Assembly (NCBI GenBank): GCA_013397865.1
Contig: VZTI01004088.1
Location: forward strand, 5,009,361 to 5,073,360
Length of the DNA: 64,000 nucleotides
Direction of reading: 5' to 3'
Source of the DNA: Struthidea cinerea
Taxonomy: Eukaryota; Chordata; Aves; Passeriformes; Corcoracidae
Below the pieces are notes generated by a model. That model was given only the letters and a program-made list of their open reading frames with translations. It did not search any database and was not told where the DNA came from. Made by a program: the position numbers and the translations under genes. Below are positions 52,901 to 63,753 of the stretch, in pieces; positions within the stretch are counted from its first letter, which is position 1; each line of letters opens with the position of its first letter.

Positions 52901-53580
52901 ACATAGGGAGCAAGCTAGTATTTTTTCGGTGTGGAAATAGGGTATGACAGTTAACCTCCAGCCAGAGTAACCAACCCCTTTTGATCTTTCTCACATGATA
53001 TGTAAGCCTTTCTGAAATCAGGTGAAATCCCATGGGTCGGGGATGCATACATCTACTGGGGTAGGCTGCAATTGAATAGACTACAGTGTGGACACACGAA
53101 CATACCATTTACATTTGTTATTGTTATCCCAACTAAATATTTTATATTGCTGTAGCCTGTAAGAGCCTCACTAAAAAACATTGCCTGCTATGTGCCGCTC
53201 TACTTCCAAGTAAGTCAAAGACTGTTCCAGTTTGTAGCATCACACAAAGGTGCAGGGGCATTCATCAGCTATATGGCTGAACTAAGAAGTGAACAGGTCT
53301 GATTTGTACCACCCTTGTATCCTTACCATTGGAAATGCTGCCTGAGATATTTATAAATTATGTTTCTTAACACAGTAATCCAGGTGCCAGGTAAGAAAAG
53401 CATAACTTCACAATCTCTTGTAACAAACCACCCTGTCATGTACCACTGGCTCCTCTGACTGAGAGCTGATATTGTTCTTAGCATATCTATTGCGCATTTT
53501 CTCATAGTTGCCTTGTGCTCATGATCTGGCTATATCCATGTGTAGCTTTTAGATTAAAACTCTCTGCAACTAGGTTCTCT

Positions 53581-53652
53581 TTGTACAGCACCTAGCATGG
53601 GATGAGCCCCTGATCCCTGATTAGGGATCTTAGCACTAGTGCACTATGAGTG
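53581..53652 (+). mobile_element. Ancient interspersed repeat tail
   Basis: TTGTACAGCACCTAGCATGG followed by CCCCTGATCCCTGATTAGGG and TAGCACTAGTGCACTA resembles, from memory, a diverged repeat 3' end common in sauropsids (consensus like ACAGCGCCTAGCACAATGGGG). I cannot name the family with certainty. A second copy lies at 57597-57692 in the same orientation. Confidence 0.4.
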
Positions 53653-53654
53653 AG

Positions 53655-56600
53655 CAGCTAAAAATAGCAGAGCAAGGACATAAGTATAGTGTAGCTTAAA
53701 AAAAAAGAAAAGTAACTTAAACTAGTCTGCAAATAAATATTAAGTAATGATGATAAATAGTTTTAAAAAAACTACTATAAAAGAGCCAGTACCTCTATAT
53801 ATTACAGCTCTCATGCATGTGCTTAAGCATTATATAGATGAAGAGCCCCAAGATTTCAAGGGTACTAGTCATATACTTTAAAAATTAAGCCTCAAGTTAG
53901 TGAAATACAGCCTTAATGAGGACAGCTTGGATAGTCTAATATGCACAATGAATTAATCACCTGACAGACTAATTATGCTATTGAAATGTTGATCCCAACT
54001 CTAATCATACCAAACTTGTCAAGCTGTTCAGGACTGAGGCAACTTGTAATGTCGTCTGTGCAGTATACGTGCAGATATTCAGCCAGAGACCAGCCTGCCT
54101 AAAAGTTAGCTAACTTCCATGAATCCTTTGTGTCCACTGACTTGAAGGGGAAGTTTTTCATGTAGCAGGCTCAAAAGATGAAGTGTGCTTCCTTAGGAGC
54201 AAGGAGAGAGTTCCTGAGCATGAAGTCCAAGGGAATCAAGTCAAATTGAGAGTGGGGAAAACTGCTGAAAGCAGTAGAGTGTGAAGAATTCCATCACCGG
54301 CCAAACTTGTGAGAGACCCATCAAAAGAGACAGTTCCTTCATTATTAGTGTCATATCAATATATCAGGACAATGGACAGTCTCTATGGTATGCTTATCTG
54401 AGCAGGGTGCTTATTTTAAGAGAGATGTTAGGAAGATGGTTTGATGGTAAGATCTCCAAAGCCTGTAAGTGTTAAAGGAGGTCATGTTAGGACTTCCAAA
54501 GCTATTCCCTTTACATTCCACTTTTGCATGCCTAATTTACTGCAGTGGTCAGCACATTATAACTATGAATGACCTATTTTGTTCAGGTTATTCTGTGAAA
54601 AAGCCAAGCATTCACTGCATACCTGAAAAGCCAAACTTGTAACCTGAAGTTACATAAATAACTGCATTTAGAAAAAATATGAGATATCTTTTAATGTCTC
54701 AATCTAGACTGTTTCCTTCATGGGGAATAACACTGGGTCGTATTTAATATTTTTCTTCTCTTTCCTTGATGGTTTTTGATGTCGGTTTTTATGCAATATA
54801 AGGATTGTGGAAGGCAGACCTTCTGCTTTTAGCAAGCAATATCACAAATACAGCTCTGGTTTCTACCTGACTTGTTCTTTAATTACAGAAAATTAAATAA
54901 AAGAACTTCTCCCACTCTAAGTGTATTTGGGAAATGTTCAGACACTATCTTAAAAGTGCAGAACTTCAGTGCCTTTAGGATATAACAATGCTTTATTTGG
55001 ATTCAAGTGATTAAAGAGCTAATTTTCTTAGTGGGAGGTTAGTACATTTATACAGAGAAACTGCATTACAGGAGTATGGATACATTTGAGTTCCACGGGG
55101 GCCCAGGGAATTTCAAATTCCCATCTCTCTGCTTGTAGCAGCAAAGACCATAAAAAAGAAGAAAAAAACCTTCACTGTTTTGCATCTTCTGAGTCTGGTG
55201 TCTTCTATATAGCTGGAGACAGTTACATTCATTTTTCCCCGGGGGACTAACTTTTTCTGAAGTAGTCTGTTTGGTCTTTTTAATTGTGAAGTCATAGAGT
55301 TAATTTCCTCTGCATTGATTTTCAAATGATGCTGTAAATGTGAGGTTCAGATTCTGTTTCTGTCTAACTGATTTGGTTGCTTAGTACTTTCAAAGAAGTT
55401 TGACTTCATCCAAGTTAAAAATTCGAATACAGGAAAGTAAAGATCAGAGCATAAAATCTGGGCAATACTACATAGTTTTTATAGTGCCATATAATTTTTT
55501 CCAATAAAAGAAAGGGCTTTGAAACGGTAATATTTTCCATTCTATGTACAGAGCAGAATTGCAGCAAGCATTTGGAAGAATTATTTCTCTTATTTTTTTA
55601 TGCTGTACCTATTTGCTGAATTAAGTTTGATGATGCTGTTCATTGTCCTGATAAATAAGCTGTCCGAATGCTTTTCCAGAGTATTATCTGGAATGAGAGT
55701 GCTGAGTTCTAGATGATGAAGCTTATGGTCTCCAGTTGAAAGCCAGGCAGGCATTTCACCCAAGAGGAGTGGAAATAATCAACAGTGAATTTGGCCTGGA
55801 TCCAGGAATTAGCACATTTAGGCTTGCAGCAATGTCATCTTCAGTGATTATGAGTCATTGGCTTGGATTCACCCAAATGAAGACATCTTCAACAGACCTG
55901 CTGCTTCATGGAGTATTGCCCCTATACTGAGTTCGGGTGAAATGAGTTGTGTGGCGAGTGAAAGCGGTGAAAACCTTTACATTTTGTATAACCAAACCCA
56001 GTACTGCTTTTACTGTGTAGATAGGCACAATCACCATCCAAGCTGAAGTGAAGCATCTTCTGTAGGACTCTGGAAAGTCTCACGCTGCTTCTTTAAGCGT
56101 GGAGGCACAGTTGCACACCCTGCACACTCCTTCAAGTCTTTGGCTGGTGATTTCTGCAGGTTATCCATAGCAGTGGAACTGCATTTTGGAGAGGAATTTA
56201 TTCCACTGCGATACAGATGGATGACTGCACAGGACACCAAAAAATTAACTGGAAGGAGATTTCTCAACAATGGCTTCTTTTTATTTATCCACATGCCACT
56301 GAAAACTAATTATTTTCCTGATAATATTTTCATTCATTCATGTTTAGGTCTTTTTGCTTTTCTCAAAACACTGGCACTGGAAGTGACTTATGACATGTAG
56401 GTATTACAATGCATTTCTCAAGTAATAAAAATCCTGGTCTTTAATTTTCCATCTAACTGAGTGCTGGGCAAGTAAACCTTGGCTAACTACTGACTAGGGT
56501 TTAAAGAGCTAACCAATGGTGGGTACAATATCCAGGCAAATCAATTGTTTCAAGCCCAGTCTGAGCTCTACTCTGATTTCATGAGGATCGTTCTATGAAA

Positions 56601-56770
56601 TAAATTCCATTACCTGGGGAAGAGACTAGGAAATACTGTAGATGTTTTATATTGTTGTTTGAAAGCTGAGGAGATTAATGCTAGATCCTTTATTTTAGTG
56701 ACACAGCACAGTAATCTGGGTTCAGACAGTTGGTTTATTGAAAGGAAACCCTTTTTTTTCTGCATTCCAG
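53655..56770. other. Unique non-coding sequence, possible intron
   Basis: No recognised gene or transposon. If the candidate exon at 56771 is real, this is intron. Open frames at 54281-54475, 55736-55930 and 56140-56400 show no domains, and none joins the 56771 exon with clear splice signals. Confidence 0.45.
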
Positions 56771-56847
56771 GATTTAAAAGAAAAAATAGAAGCTGGGATT
56801 AGAGCCAGACTGAGGAGAAACGATGCAGTCTGTCAGCAAGCGCTCAG
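56771..56847 (+). CDS. Candidate internal exon 1 of an unrecognised gene
   Basis: The segment follows a strong acceptor (CCCTTTTTTTTCTGCATTCCAG) and ends at CAG before a GTAACA donor. Only one of three frames is open across its 77 bases, and it encodes a highly charged helical-looking peptide starting DLKEKIEAGIRARLRRNDAV. It contains two CpGs in an otherwise CpG-poor area, which fits coding constraint. It begins in phase 0 and ends with two bases of a codon. The next candidate exon, 2.1 kb on, can complete that codon. I do not recognise the protein, and no upstream partner exon was identified. Pseudo-exons are common, so the call rests on the chain of consistent phases more than on this exon alone. 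Confidence 0.35.
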
Positions 56848-57596
56848 GTAACAATATCATAATTTATAAATTCTACCAACAATAGGATAGTAATTAAAGA
56901 TGTAAGTTTCCCTCTTCCTGTCTCTATTTTCAGCAAAACAGATTTCAGAATGCTAAACTGTTTGTGTGTGTCCCAAAGCAAGGATTTAAACCAAACCCAA
57001 AATAACTCAAGGAATCAAACCATACACAAGGGCTCCATTTTTGCTTTTGTTATGACTTGCTCTTCTTACTACTTATGCTGTGGAAGACTAGTGGCACTCT
57101 GGACTTTCTGACTTCTATCAGTGTATGACCCAGAATTATTTTCTCACAAAGGAAAGTTGGAGCATTTTGTGGTTTGTTTTGATTTAAAATGCGAAGCAGC
57201 ACATTGGCCTGGATATTGTTGTGTTCCTTGGAGCTTGTGAATTTGCCCTAATGAATTCCTTCCCTCTTGTATCTAGTGTTTGGCCCATTAATTCACATCT
57301 CTTGGGCTAAATGAGTGAAGAATGGGGCTACACATGGGGAACAGAAATAGTTGGCTGGTATAACAGGACCTACTTCCCCCAGTTACAGCAACCCTGATAA
57401 TCTCATACTCTTAATTGTGTAGGATCATGTTGATCAATACAGTAAGTTCACTGTTGGCAAATTCTGGTGTTTCAGTGACAAACAAGAACTACATCATTTT
57501 TGTTGGGATTAATTAGAGTATTTTCAATGCCTATCTAATTTCTGCTTATTTCATTTGTAGTGGCCTAGAGTTATGGATGTTATTTTATGTAATATT

Positions 57597-57692
57597 TCTA
57601 CAGTGCACAGGACAATGGGGCTCTGTTTGTTATCGGGAATGCAGGGCAGTAGAGTAATAGCAAAGCCAATAATATTAATAATAATAAATTAA
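57597..57692 (+). mobile_element. Ancient interspersed repeat tail, second copy
   Basis: CTACAGTGCACAGGACAATG followed by GGGGCTCTG, then AGTAGAGTAATA and an AATAATAATAA-type tail, resembles the copy at 53581-53652. The simple A/T tail at the right end is typical of a retroposon 3' terminus. It lies in what would be intron 1 of the candidate gene. Confidence 0.4.
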
Positions 57693-58932
57693 TGATACAA
57701 GTTAATACTGTGAATATTGTCAGCACTCATGAGTTAAGCAGTGCAGGACTAGTCCGATAGTTAAATGGCAGGCTGTCAGGGAACATTTCTGTTTAGCAGG
57801 TGGTACTGTGCATGTGCCCAAGCACGGTGTTAGGACATTGTGTTGTATCAGGTTCTACCAGATATAAAATTAAGGTCCTGACCACTTACAGCCATAAACA
57901 ATAAATGCCATATAAAATAAATATACTAAGCACAAGGCTTCACTGCAGTGCCGGCTAGAATCTGCAAAAAGGCTTCTGACTGTTGGTTACTTAATCTGAT
58001 CAATATTGGCCAAATCAATCTTTGACACTCTTTCTGCTAGGTCTCCTGCAGTGCCCCTGGATAAGGCTCCTTTTCACCTTACACATTACATCATTTCACA
58101 ATGTTTTCCTGTAGTGCCCCTAACCAAATCCTGCATGTCACTGGGTTTTTTTAAAAGTGAATGGTGTCGTCTCCCTACCTACAGATCTGACAGTTAAGTT
58201 AAACAGTACGACGTTCTTATGGCCTCCATACCTAGGAACTGGCCTTCTAGCTTTCCTTGGGGAAATACTGAATTGTAACTCTCAAGGCATTTGAAATGGA
58301 TTTGTGACTCAAAAAAGTGTATTTTTCCAGGAGGGAAGTGACATATTTGATTTTTACTTCCCCATTTTCAGTTGTCACCTATAAGTGTCAATAGCAATTT
58401 CAATGACTTCATTTGCTTTATTCCTCTTCTCTTTTACTAAATGTCTCATGAAGAAAGAATAAGTGAGAGTAGAAAGTTGGACAGTCTTTCCAAACATATC
58501 TCCTTTTAGAAAATTCTTCTTATCTTTATCTTTCACAACAAAACCAGAAAATCTGATTTTAAGGTCAGTTTGGTTTTCCTCTTTAGGCTTTGTAAAGCAA
58601 GGGAAAGAATTCTGATCTACCCAAATTTATATCCTGATCAAATAGCCTGAACTGAACCTAAGCAGATGAGTGAGGGCTGTTTAGATTTACTATGCCCTTT
58701 CTTGGATGGATCTCTCCACCTGATGACCTGAAGTGGGACTGATCAGCCCCCAACTTAGGAACAACTGGGAGTACCCATTGGTGCACACAACCACTAGGAT
58801 TGCCTCTGCCCAGCATATCCTGCAAAAGTTTTGTGCAGTGCAAATCACTCACACAAAAACCGGGCAAGTATCAAAATGCTTTTAATATTACCTTCTGCAG
58901 GTGGTTGTCTTTTCTTCTTTCGTAGTCTCCAG

Positions 58933-59033
58933 GCAATATCCTTCAGGACTCATGGATATGTCTTTTCCTGAGTTAAAGAAGAAAATGCTGATGATTTTAG
59001 TGGACGATCCTTGCAGTCGTTACTGCATTGATG
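58933..59033 (+). CDS. Candidate internal exon 2 of an unrecognised gene
   Basis: A long pyrimidine tract (TTGTCTTTTCTTCTTTC) precedes two possible acceptors, GTAG at 58925 and TCCAG at 58932. Using the second, the first base completes the split codon from exon 1, and the frame stays open for 33 codons to GATG before a GTAAAA donor. The peptide includes GLMDMSFPELKKKMLMILV and then a Cys-containing end DDPCSRYCID. Using the first acceptor in the phase set by exon 1 would hit a TGA. Two CpGs lie near the 3' end. The protein family is not recognised, and acceptor choice was guided by phase, which is a weakness of the model. Confidence 0.35.
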
Positions 59034-59569
59034 GTAAAAACTGATAGTCTCCTAGAACCACTTGTTTTGCTAATCTTACTTAGCCCAGCACCTTAACCTG
59101 CACATAATTCAAAATATTTAAATTTAGGAAAAAAGAGGAATGAGTAGGAATGTGTGTTGGTTAATGAAACAAAATCCTAAACAAATAGTGTCACAGGTTG
59201 TAATTATTTAAAGCTCAGAAAGATTTCTGGGAAGGCAATGAAATAAAAAATAATAGGTGAATTCATGAGGGCTGTCATCACCATGAACACCACCATGACC
59301 TCATCGACCTTCTTCCCAAACAGTGCTACTTACTCATTTCGGGATTCAGTTCACAGTCACTCTCCTGGCCTTTAATGGAAGTGAATGACTTTGGGGTATA
59401 AGCAGGGCATGATTATAATACCATAATGAACTACCTCCTGCATGTGTATCCCTTACCTTGTACTAGAGGGAATTAGAATGACCTCAGCTGTATGTCATAG
59501 GCTGTTAGCAGTGAGCCCAGGTACGTGAGGATGAGCTTAGTCTTAACATGGGAATATGTAGTGAACTGA

Positions 59570-59850
59570 GGGCTGGATTCATAAAGGACCTAGGTCATGC
59601 AACATGCAATTTTTAGGTGCCTAACAGCTTAGTGAAATTCGCAGTCCCCAGTGTCGCAGGCAGCACATGAAATGCAAGGAGTATAGAACCTAGGGATGAG
59701 CCCTTTAAAACCAGGAGGCTTTAGGCATCTCACAAAGTGCATATCAGACAAGAAGAGACTGATTTCTTCTCTCAGGGACCAGGGGTCTCTTGAGGTTCCT
59801 AATCACAAGGGAGCTGGGCACCTAGTCTTGAGTTAGGCTTTCCTTGTGAG
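59570..59850. mobile_element. Probable ancient DNA-transposon-like repeat
   Basis: The left end GGATTCATAAAGGACCTAGG and the reverse complement of the right end (CCTCACAAGGAAAGCCTAAC) look like diverged terminal inverted repeats. Internal strings such as TTAGGTGCCTAACAG and GGCACCTAGTCTTGAG recur in repeats of this type that I recall from turtles, crocodilians and birds. No transposase is present, so it would be non-autonomous. The family name and precise ends are not certain. Confidence 0.4.
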
Positions 59851-60554
59851 GTGTTGTGCATAGAAACAAATACATCTTCAATCTAAGTCTGTGTCAGGGA
59901 GCAGTTTTGAAATCCTTATCTTTTTTGATCTGGAGCAGAGACTCAGTTTTTTTAGTTTTGTTGGGTGGTTTAGTTGTTTTGGTTTTTTTTTTTTATTTCA
60001 GTCTTTTTTTTTCCTCATCCAAGAATATTGTCCAAATCACTTGGTTATCTTACATGCTGGATGAAGTGTTCAATTGCTCCTAGCAAAGAAGTTAAACACT
60101 GTATATATAACTAAAGACTCAGATTTTGGCAGCAGATGACTGAGATGTTAAGGATCATTGCAATGCTTAAAAATTAGATTGATTTGTCCCAAATCTCTCT
60201 GTAGACCTAACCCTAAAAATGCACAACATTTGGAGCCTGTATCTAGCAATATTTAAATTTTGTAATGGCTGTAAGAGTGAAGTTCTCAGAGCTGTGCAGC
60301 ATAGCAATGAAGTCTTAGATGACCACTGTATTTGGCATACTTACTTAACTAGCAAAATCTCACTCTTGTTATAATACTGTAGATGACAGTAATTAAAATT
60401 ATAGCTGGGTAAACCGAGACACAGGAAAATTCTGATTTGCACAAAATCACATGAAAATCTCAGAAAACAAGGTCTACAAATGAGTCCCTTTGTTTGCATC
60501 TCTCTGTTTTTCATTTATATTAACTCACCTTCTTTGTTATATGCATGTCTGCAG

Positions 60555-60601
60555 AAAGGAAAAATATCCGAGACAATGGTTATTGGATGTCACATAAATT
60601 T
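60555..60601 (+). CDS. Candidate exon 3 of an unrecognised gene
   Basis: After the acceptor TATATGCATGTCTGCAG the first two bases complete the codon split by exon 2, and the frame continues through NIRDNGYWMSHKF. A GTAAGA donor at 60602 would end the exon in phase 0, matching the next candidate at 61668. Alternatively the frame reads on through 60602-60664 and stops at TAA (60665-60667), which would make this the terminal exon. A CpG occurs in the Arg codon. The peptide is not recognised. Whether the donor is used cannot be told from sequence. Confidence 0.3.
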
Positions 60602-61667
60602 GTAAGAGATTCTCTCTCCAAAGGTCAGACACTGATGGAAATAAAATCAAATAATTTAGTATTTTAAATGGATGTTAGCTAGCTTATGAAAACAGGGCTG
60701 TTTGCAAGATACCCGGTCATGTCTAGTTTCTTGCTCTCAGGCACGCACCCATTCCTGGAAATGTGTTCTCTCATGTTAGGAGCTCTGGTCTAACCATCCC
60801 AATATATAAGGTTATGAAAGGATTTGCTTAAGGCATTTTTATTTTTATCCAGGCAAGCAGTCAGGAGAAGAAGAGGGAGGCAGTAAGGGGGAACAAAATA
60901 ATCTTGGATTTAACATGGATGAGAAATGTGAAAATGTGTAACTCTCAAATGCTTGTGCTTTGGGAGACAGTACTACTTCAGCTTAAGAATGAATGAAAGA
61001 GACAAGTGATGTGCAGTTTCTTGTTCAGAATGAAGTAGTACAAGAAGAAAGGTTTGGACAAGGGATTTGACAAATAAGGTTGAGAAAAATCTGATGACAA
61101 TGGACTGGGCAGACTATAAAGCAAATTGGCATGTTCCCATCTTCTCTAATAAGGGGAAAAAACAGAGTGGAGATAAGATGAAACAACAGTTTCTGTTGAA
61201 GGAAGGTTTCTGCCCAAAACATTAGGTCAACAAAATTTGAATCTGAATCTCACAAAGTCAATGCAAAGGACAATAATACAAAGTCAATGCATTTTTCCAG
61301 CTTTCATTTCAGCTTTCTGGTCAGGCAGTGTGATCTGTTAAAACCTTTATTTTCAGTCAGTGTTAAGTGAATGTGCAGCTAGAGATGCACCAAAATGATG
61401 GTATTAAAGTAAAAAAAATATCCCTTGAGAGCACGCCTCTGTACCTCCTCATCCCTCCAGCATAGTTAGAACTTCTTCTGGCCAACAAAGCCAATCTATA
61501 GCTATTATATCTCTTTGTCTCTTTTCATATCTCCTAATAGAAGCACTGTTGTAGCTGCTGGCTAGGAAATTAACCAAGTGAACTCTCTCTGTCTGTCTCT
61601 CTCTCTTCTCATCAGATTACTGGAAAAATTTAACAGTCTCTCCCTCTCTCCCTTTTTTTCTTTTCAG

Positions 61668-61736
61668 GCTGGTAGCACACTGGAGGGGCTTAGACTGAAA
61701 CAGTTTAACTCTCATATATCTCATTCTTCACTATAG
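61668..61736 (+). CDS. Possible terminal exon 4 of the same gene
   Basis: One of the strongest pyrimidine tracts in the window (CCCTCTCTCCCTTTTTTTCT then TTTCAG) precedes this segment. In the phase left by exon 3 it is open for 22 codons, ending GLRLKQFNSHISHSSL and a TAG. The TC-rich tract upstream (61585-61660) is a simple repeat, which may inflate the acceptor signal. I see no clear polyadenylation signal just downstream. This is the weakest member of the chain. Confidence 0.2.
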   Translation, partial: AGSTLEGLRLKQFNSHISHSSL

Positions 61737-62093
61737 TTGGTGGACACATCCTTATTGTCAGCCTTTGGGGGGAATGATGGGTAGACTGTGTAGTTATATC
61801 CAGATGGTGATTCAGGAATCTGATTCATTAAGAGAAAAGCAAAATGTAAAGCAGCAAAACTGAGAGGAAGCCAGGAGATAAAGCAGTGATCTGTGGGCAT
61901 TTTCCTGAGGAGTATTTGGAGGAGGTTGAGCTATAGTGCTCCCATTCAGGTTTATGGGAAAGTGCACAAACATTCTAGTTAGAATGGATGCAGCTGAGGA
62001 TCCAGCATCCTGTGTACTTAGTTCTTGCCAAACTTGAACTAGCATCTCTTCATGTTTTGCATCACTGTCCATTCTTTTGGAATCTGAAAAAGT
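61737..62093. other. Non-coding sequence between candidate exon and CR1
   Basis: No gene or repeat is recognised. If the exon chain is real this would be 3' untranslated or intergenic DNA. Confidence 0.4.
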
Positions 62094-62344
62094 ATCACAG
62101 AATCATAGAATGGCTTGGGTTTCAAGGGACCCTAAAAATCATCTAGTTCCAACACCCCTGCCAGAGGTAGGGAGACTTTTCACTAGATTAAGCTGCTCAA
62201 AGCCCCATCCACCCTGACGCTGAACACTCCCAGGGATGGAGCATCCACATCTTCTCTGGGCAACCTGTTCCAGTGCTTCACCACCCTCACAGTAAAGAAT
62301 TTCTTCCTTACATCTAGTTTAAATGTACTCTCTTTCAGTTTGAA

Positions 62345-62809
62345 GCTGAGCCCCCTTGTCCTGTCACTATATGTTCTTGTAAATAGTCTCTCTCCACGAT
62401 TCTTGTAGGCTCCCTTCAGGTGCTGGAAGGCCATAATTTGGTCATCTTGAAGACTTTTCTTGTCCAGCCTGATCAGTTCGAGTTCTCTCAGCCTTTCCTT
62501 GTAGAAGTGCTCCATCCCTCTAATCATCTTGGTGTCTCTGGACTTCTCTGGACGGGTTTATATCCTTCCTGTGCTGNGCTGAGCCCCCTTGTCCTGTCAC
62601 TATATGTTCTTGTAAATAGTCTCTCTCCACGATTCTTGTAGGCTCCCTTCAGGTGCTGGAAGGCCATAATTTGGTCATCTTGAAGACTTTTCTTGTCCAG
62701 CCTGATCAGTTCGAGTTCTCTCAGCCTTTCCTTGTAGAAGTGCTCCATCCCTCTAATCATCTTGGTGTCTCTGGACTTCTCTGGACGGGTTTATATCCTT
62801 CCTGTGCTG
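62345..62809. repeat. Exact 232-base duplication flanking one N (assembly artefact)
   Basis: 62345-62576 and 62578-62809 are identical by eye, separated only by an N at 62577. Both lie inside the CR1 element and encode the same peptide. Two overlapping contig ends placed side by side without merging is the simplest explanation. Confidence 0.9.
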
Positions 62810-62847
62810 GGAACCGAGGTGGGGTCTCACAAGACCAGAGTAGTGGG

Positions 62848-63328
62848 GCAGAATCCCCTCCCTTGCCCTGCTAGCCACATTGCTTTGGATGAAGCCCAGT
62901 ATACATTTGGCTTTCTGGGCTTCGAGTACATTTTTCCATCTCATGTCCAGCCTCTCATCTACCAGAACCCAAATCCTTTTCAGCAGGGCTGCTCTCAATC
63001 TGTTTGTCTCCCAGCCTGTGTTGACAGTGGAGGTTGCCCTGACCCAGGCTCAGAACCTCAAATTTGGTCTTGTTAAAACTCATGAGANGCAGAATCCCCT
63101 CCCTTGCCCTGCTAGCCACATTGCTTTGGATGAAGCCCAGTATACATTTGGCTTTCTGGGCTTCGAGTACATTTTTCCATCTCATGTCCAGCCTCTCATC
63201 TACCAGAACCCAAATCCTTTTCAGCAGGGCTGCTCTCAATCTGTTTGTCTCCCAGCCTGTGTTGACAGTGGAGGTTGCCCTGACCCAGGCTCAGAACCTC
63301 AAATTTGGTCTTGTTAAAACTCATGAGA
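62848..63328. repeat. Exact 240-base duplication flanking one N (assembly artefact)
   Basis: 62848-63087 and 63089-63328 are identical by eye, separated by an N at 63088. As with the neighbouring case, the identity inside a diverged repeat and the single N point to unmerged contig overlap. Removing both extra copies shortens the CR1 by 474 bases. Confidence 0.9.
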
Positions 63329-63417
63329 CTGCCATGCGCCACTGCTGGAGCTTTACCAGGTCCCCATGGATGACATGCTATCCTTCAGGAATGCCAACCA
63401 CACTACTCTGTTTGGTG

Positions 63418-63753
63418 TCATCTGCAAATCTTGCTGAGACTGCACTTGATCCCTTTGTCTATGTCACTAATGAAGATATTAAATAACACTGGTCCCAGTA
63501 CGGACCCCTGAGGGACACCACTTGTCGCTAGGGTCCATTGGCACTCTGAGCCATTGACCACAACCCTCTGGATGTCACTGACCAAACATTTTCTTAACCA
63601 TGTAACAGCCCACTCATCAAATCCATCTATCTCCAGTTTAGAGAGAAGGATGCTGCCGGGAACCACGTCAGAGGCTTTACAGAAGTCCAGATAAATGACA
63701 TCTGTGACCCTTTCCTTGTCCACTAATGCAGTCACTCCATCATAGAAAGCCAC
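63418..63753 (-). pseudogene. Broken CR1 reverse transcriptase fragment
   Basis: This 111-codon open piece covers the palm subdomain of the CR1 ORF2 reverse transcriptase: motif A as YLDFCKASD (usual form F/YLDFxKAFD, first Asp kept) and motif B region around GVPQGSVLGP. It then runs out of frame just before the FADD metal-binding block. The protein would copy CR1 RNA into DNA at the target site. The frame break and the upstream stop at 63888-63890 leave it non-functional. Confidence 0.85.

Larger units (their letters stand above)
48283..53580. other. Unique non-coding sequence
   Basis: AT-rich sequence with a CAAA repeat at 49939-49966 and a SOX/octamer motif cluster at 49570-49616. A plus-strand open frame at 50101-50409 has no recognisable domain. 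Nothing else stands out. Confidence 0.5.

Noticed and set aside
62420..63486. Plus-strand open frames of 73-145 codons over the CR1
   Set aside because: They are antisense shadows of the CR1 coding strand, and their repeated peptides come from the duplicated contig overlaps.
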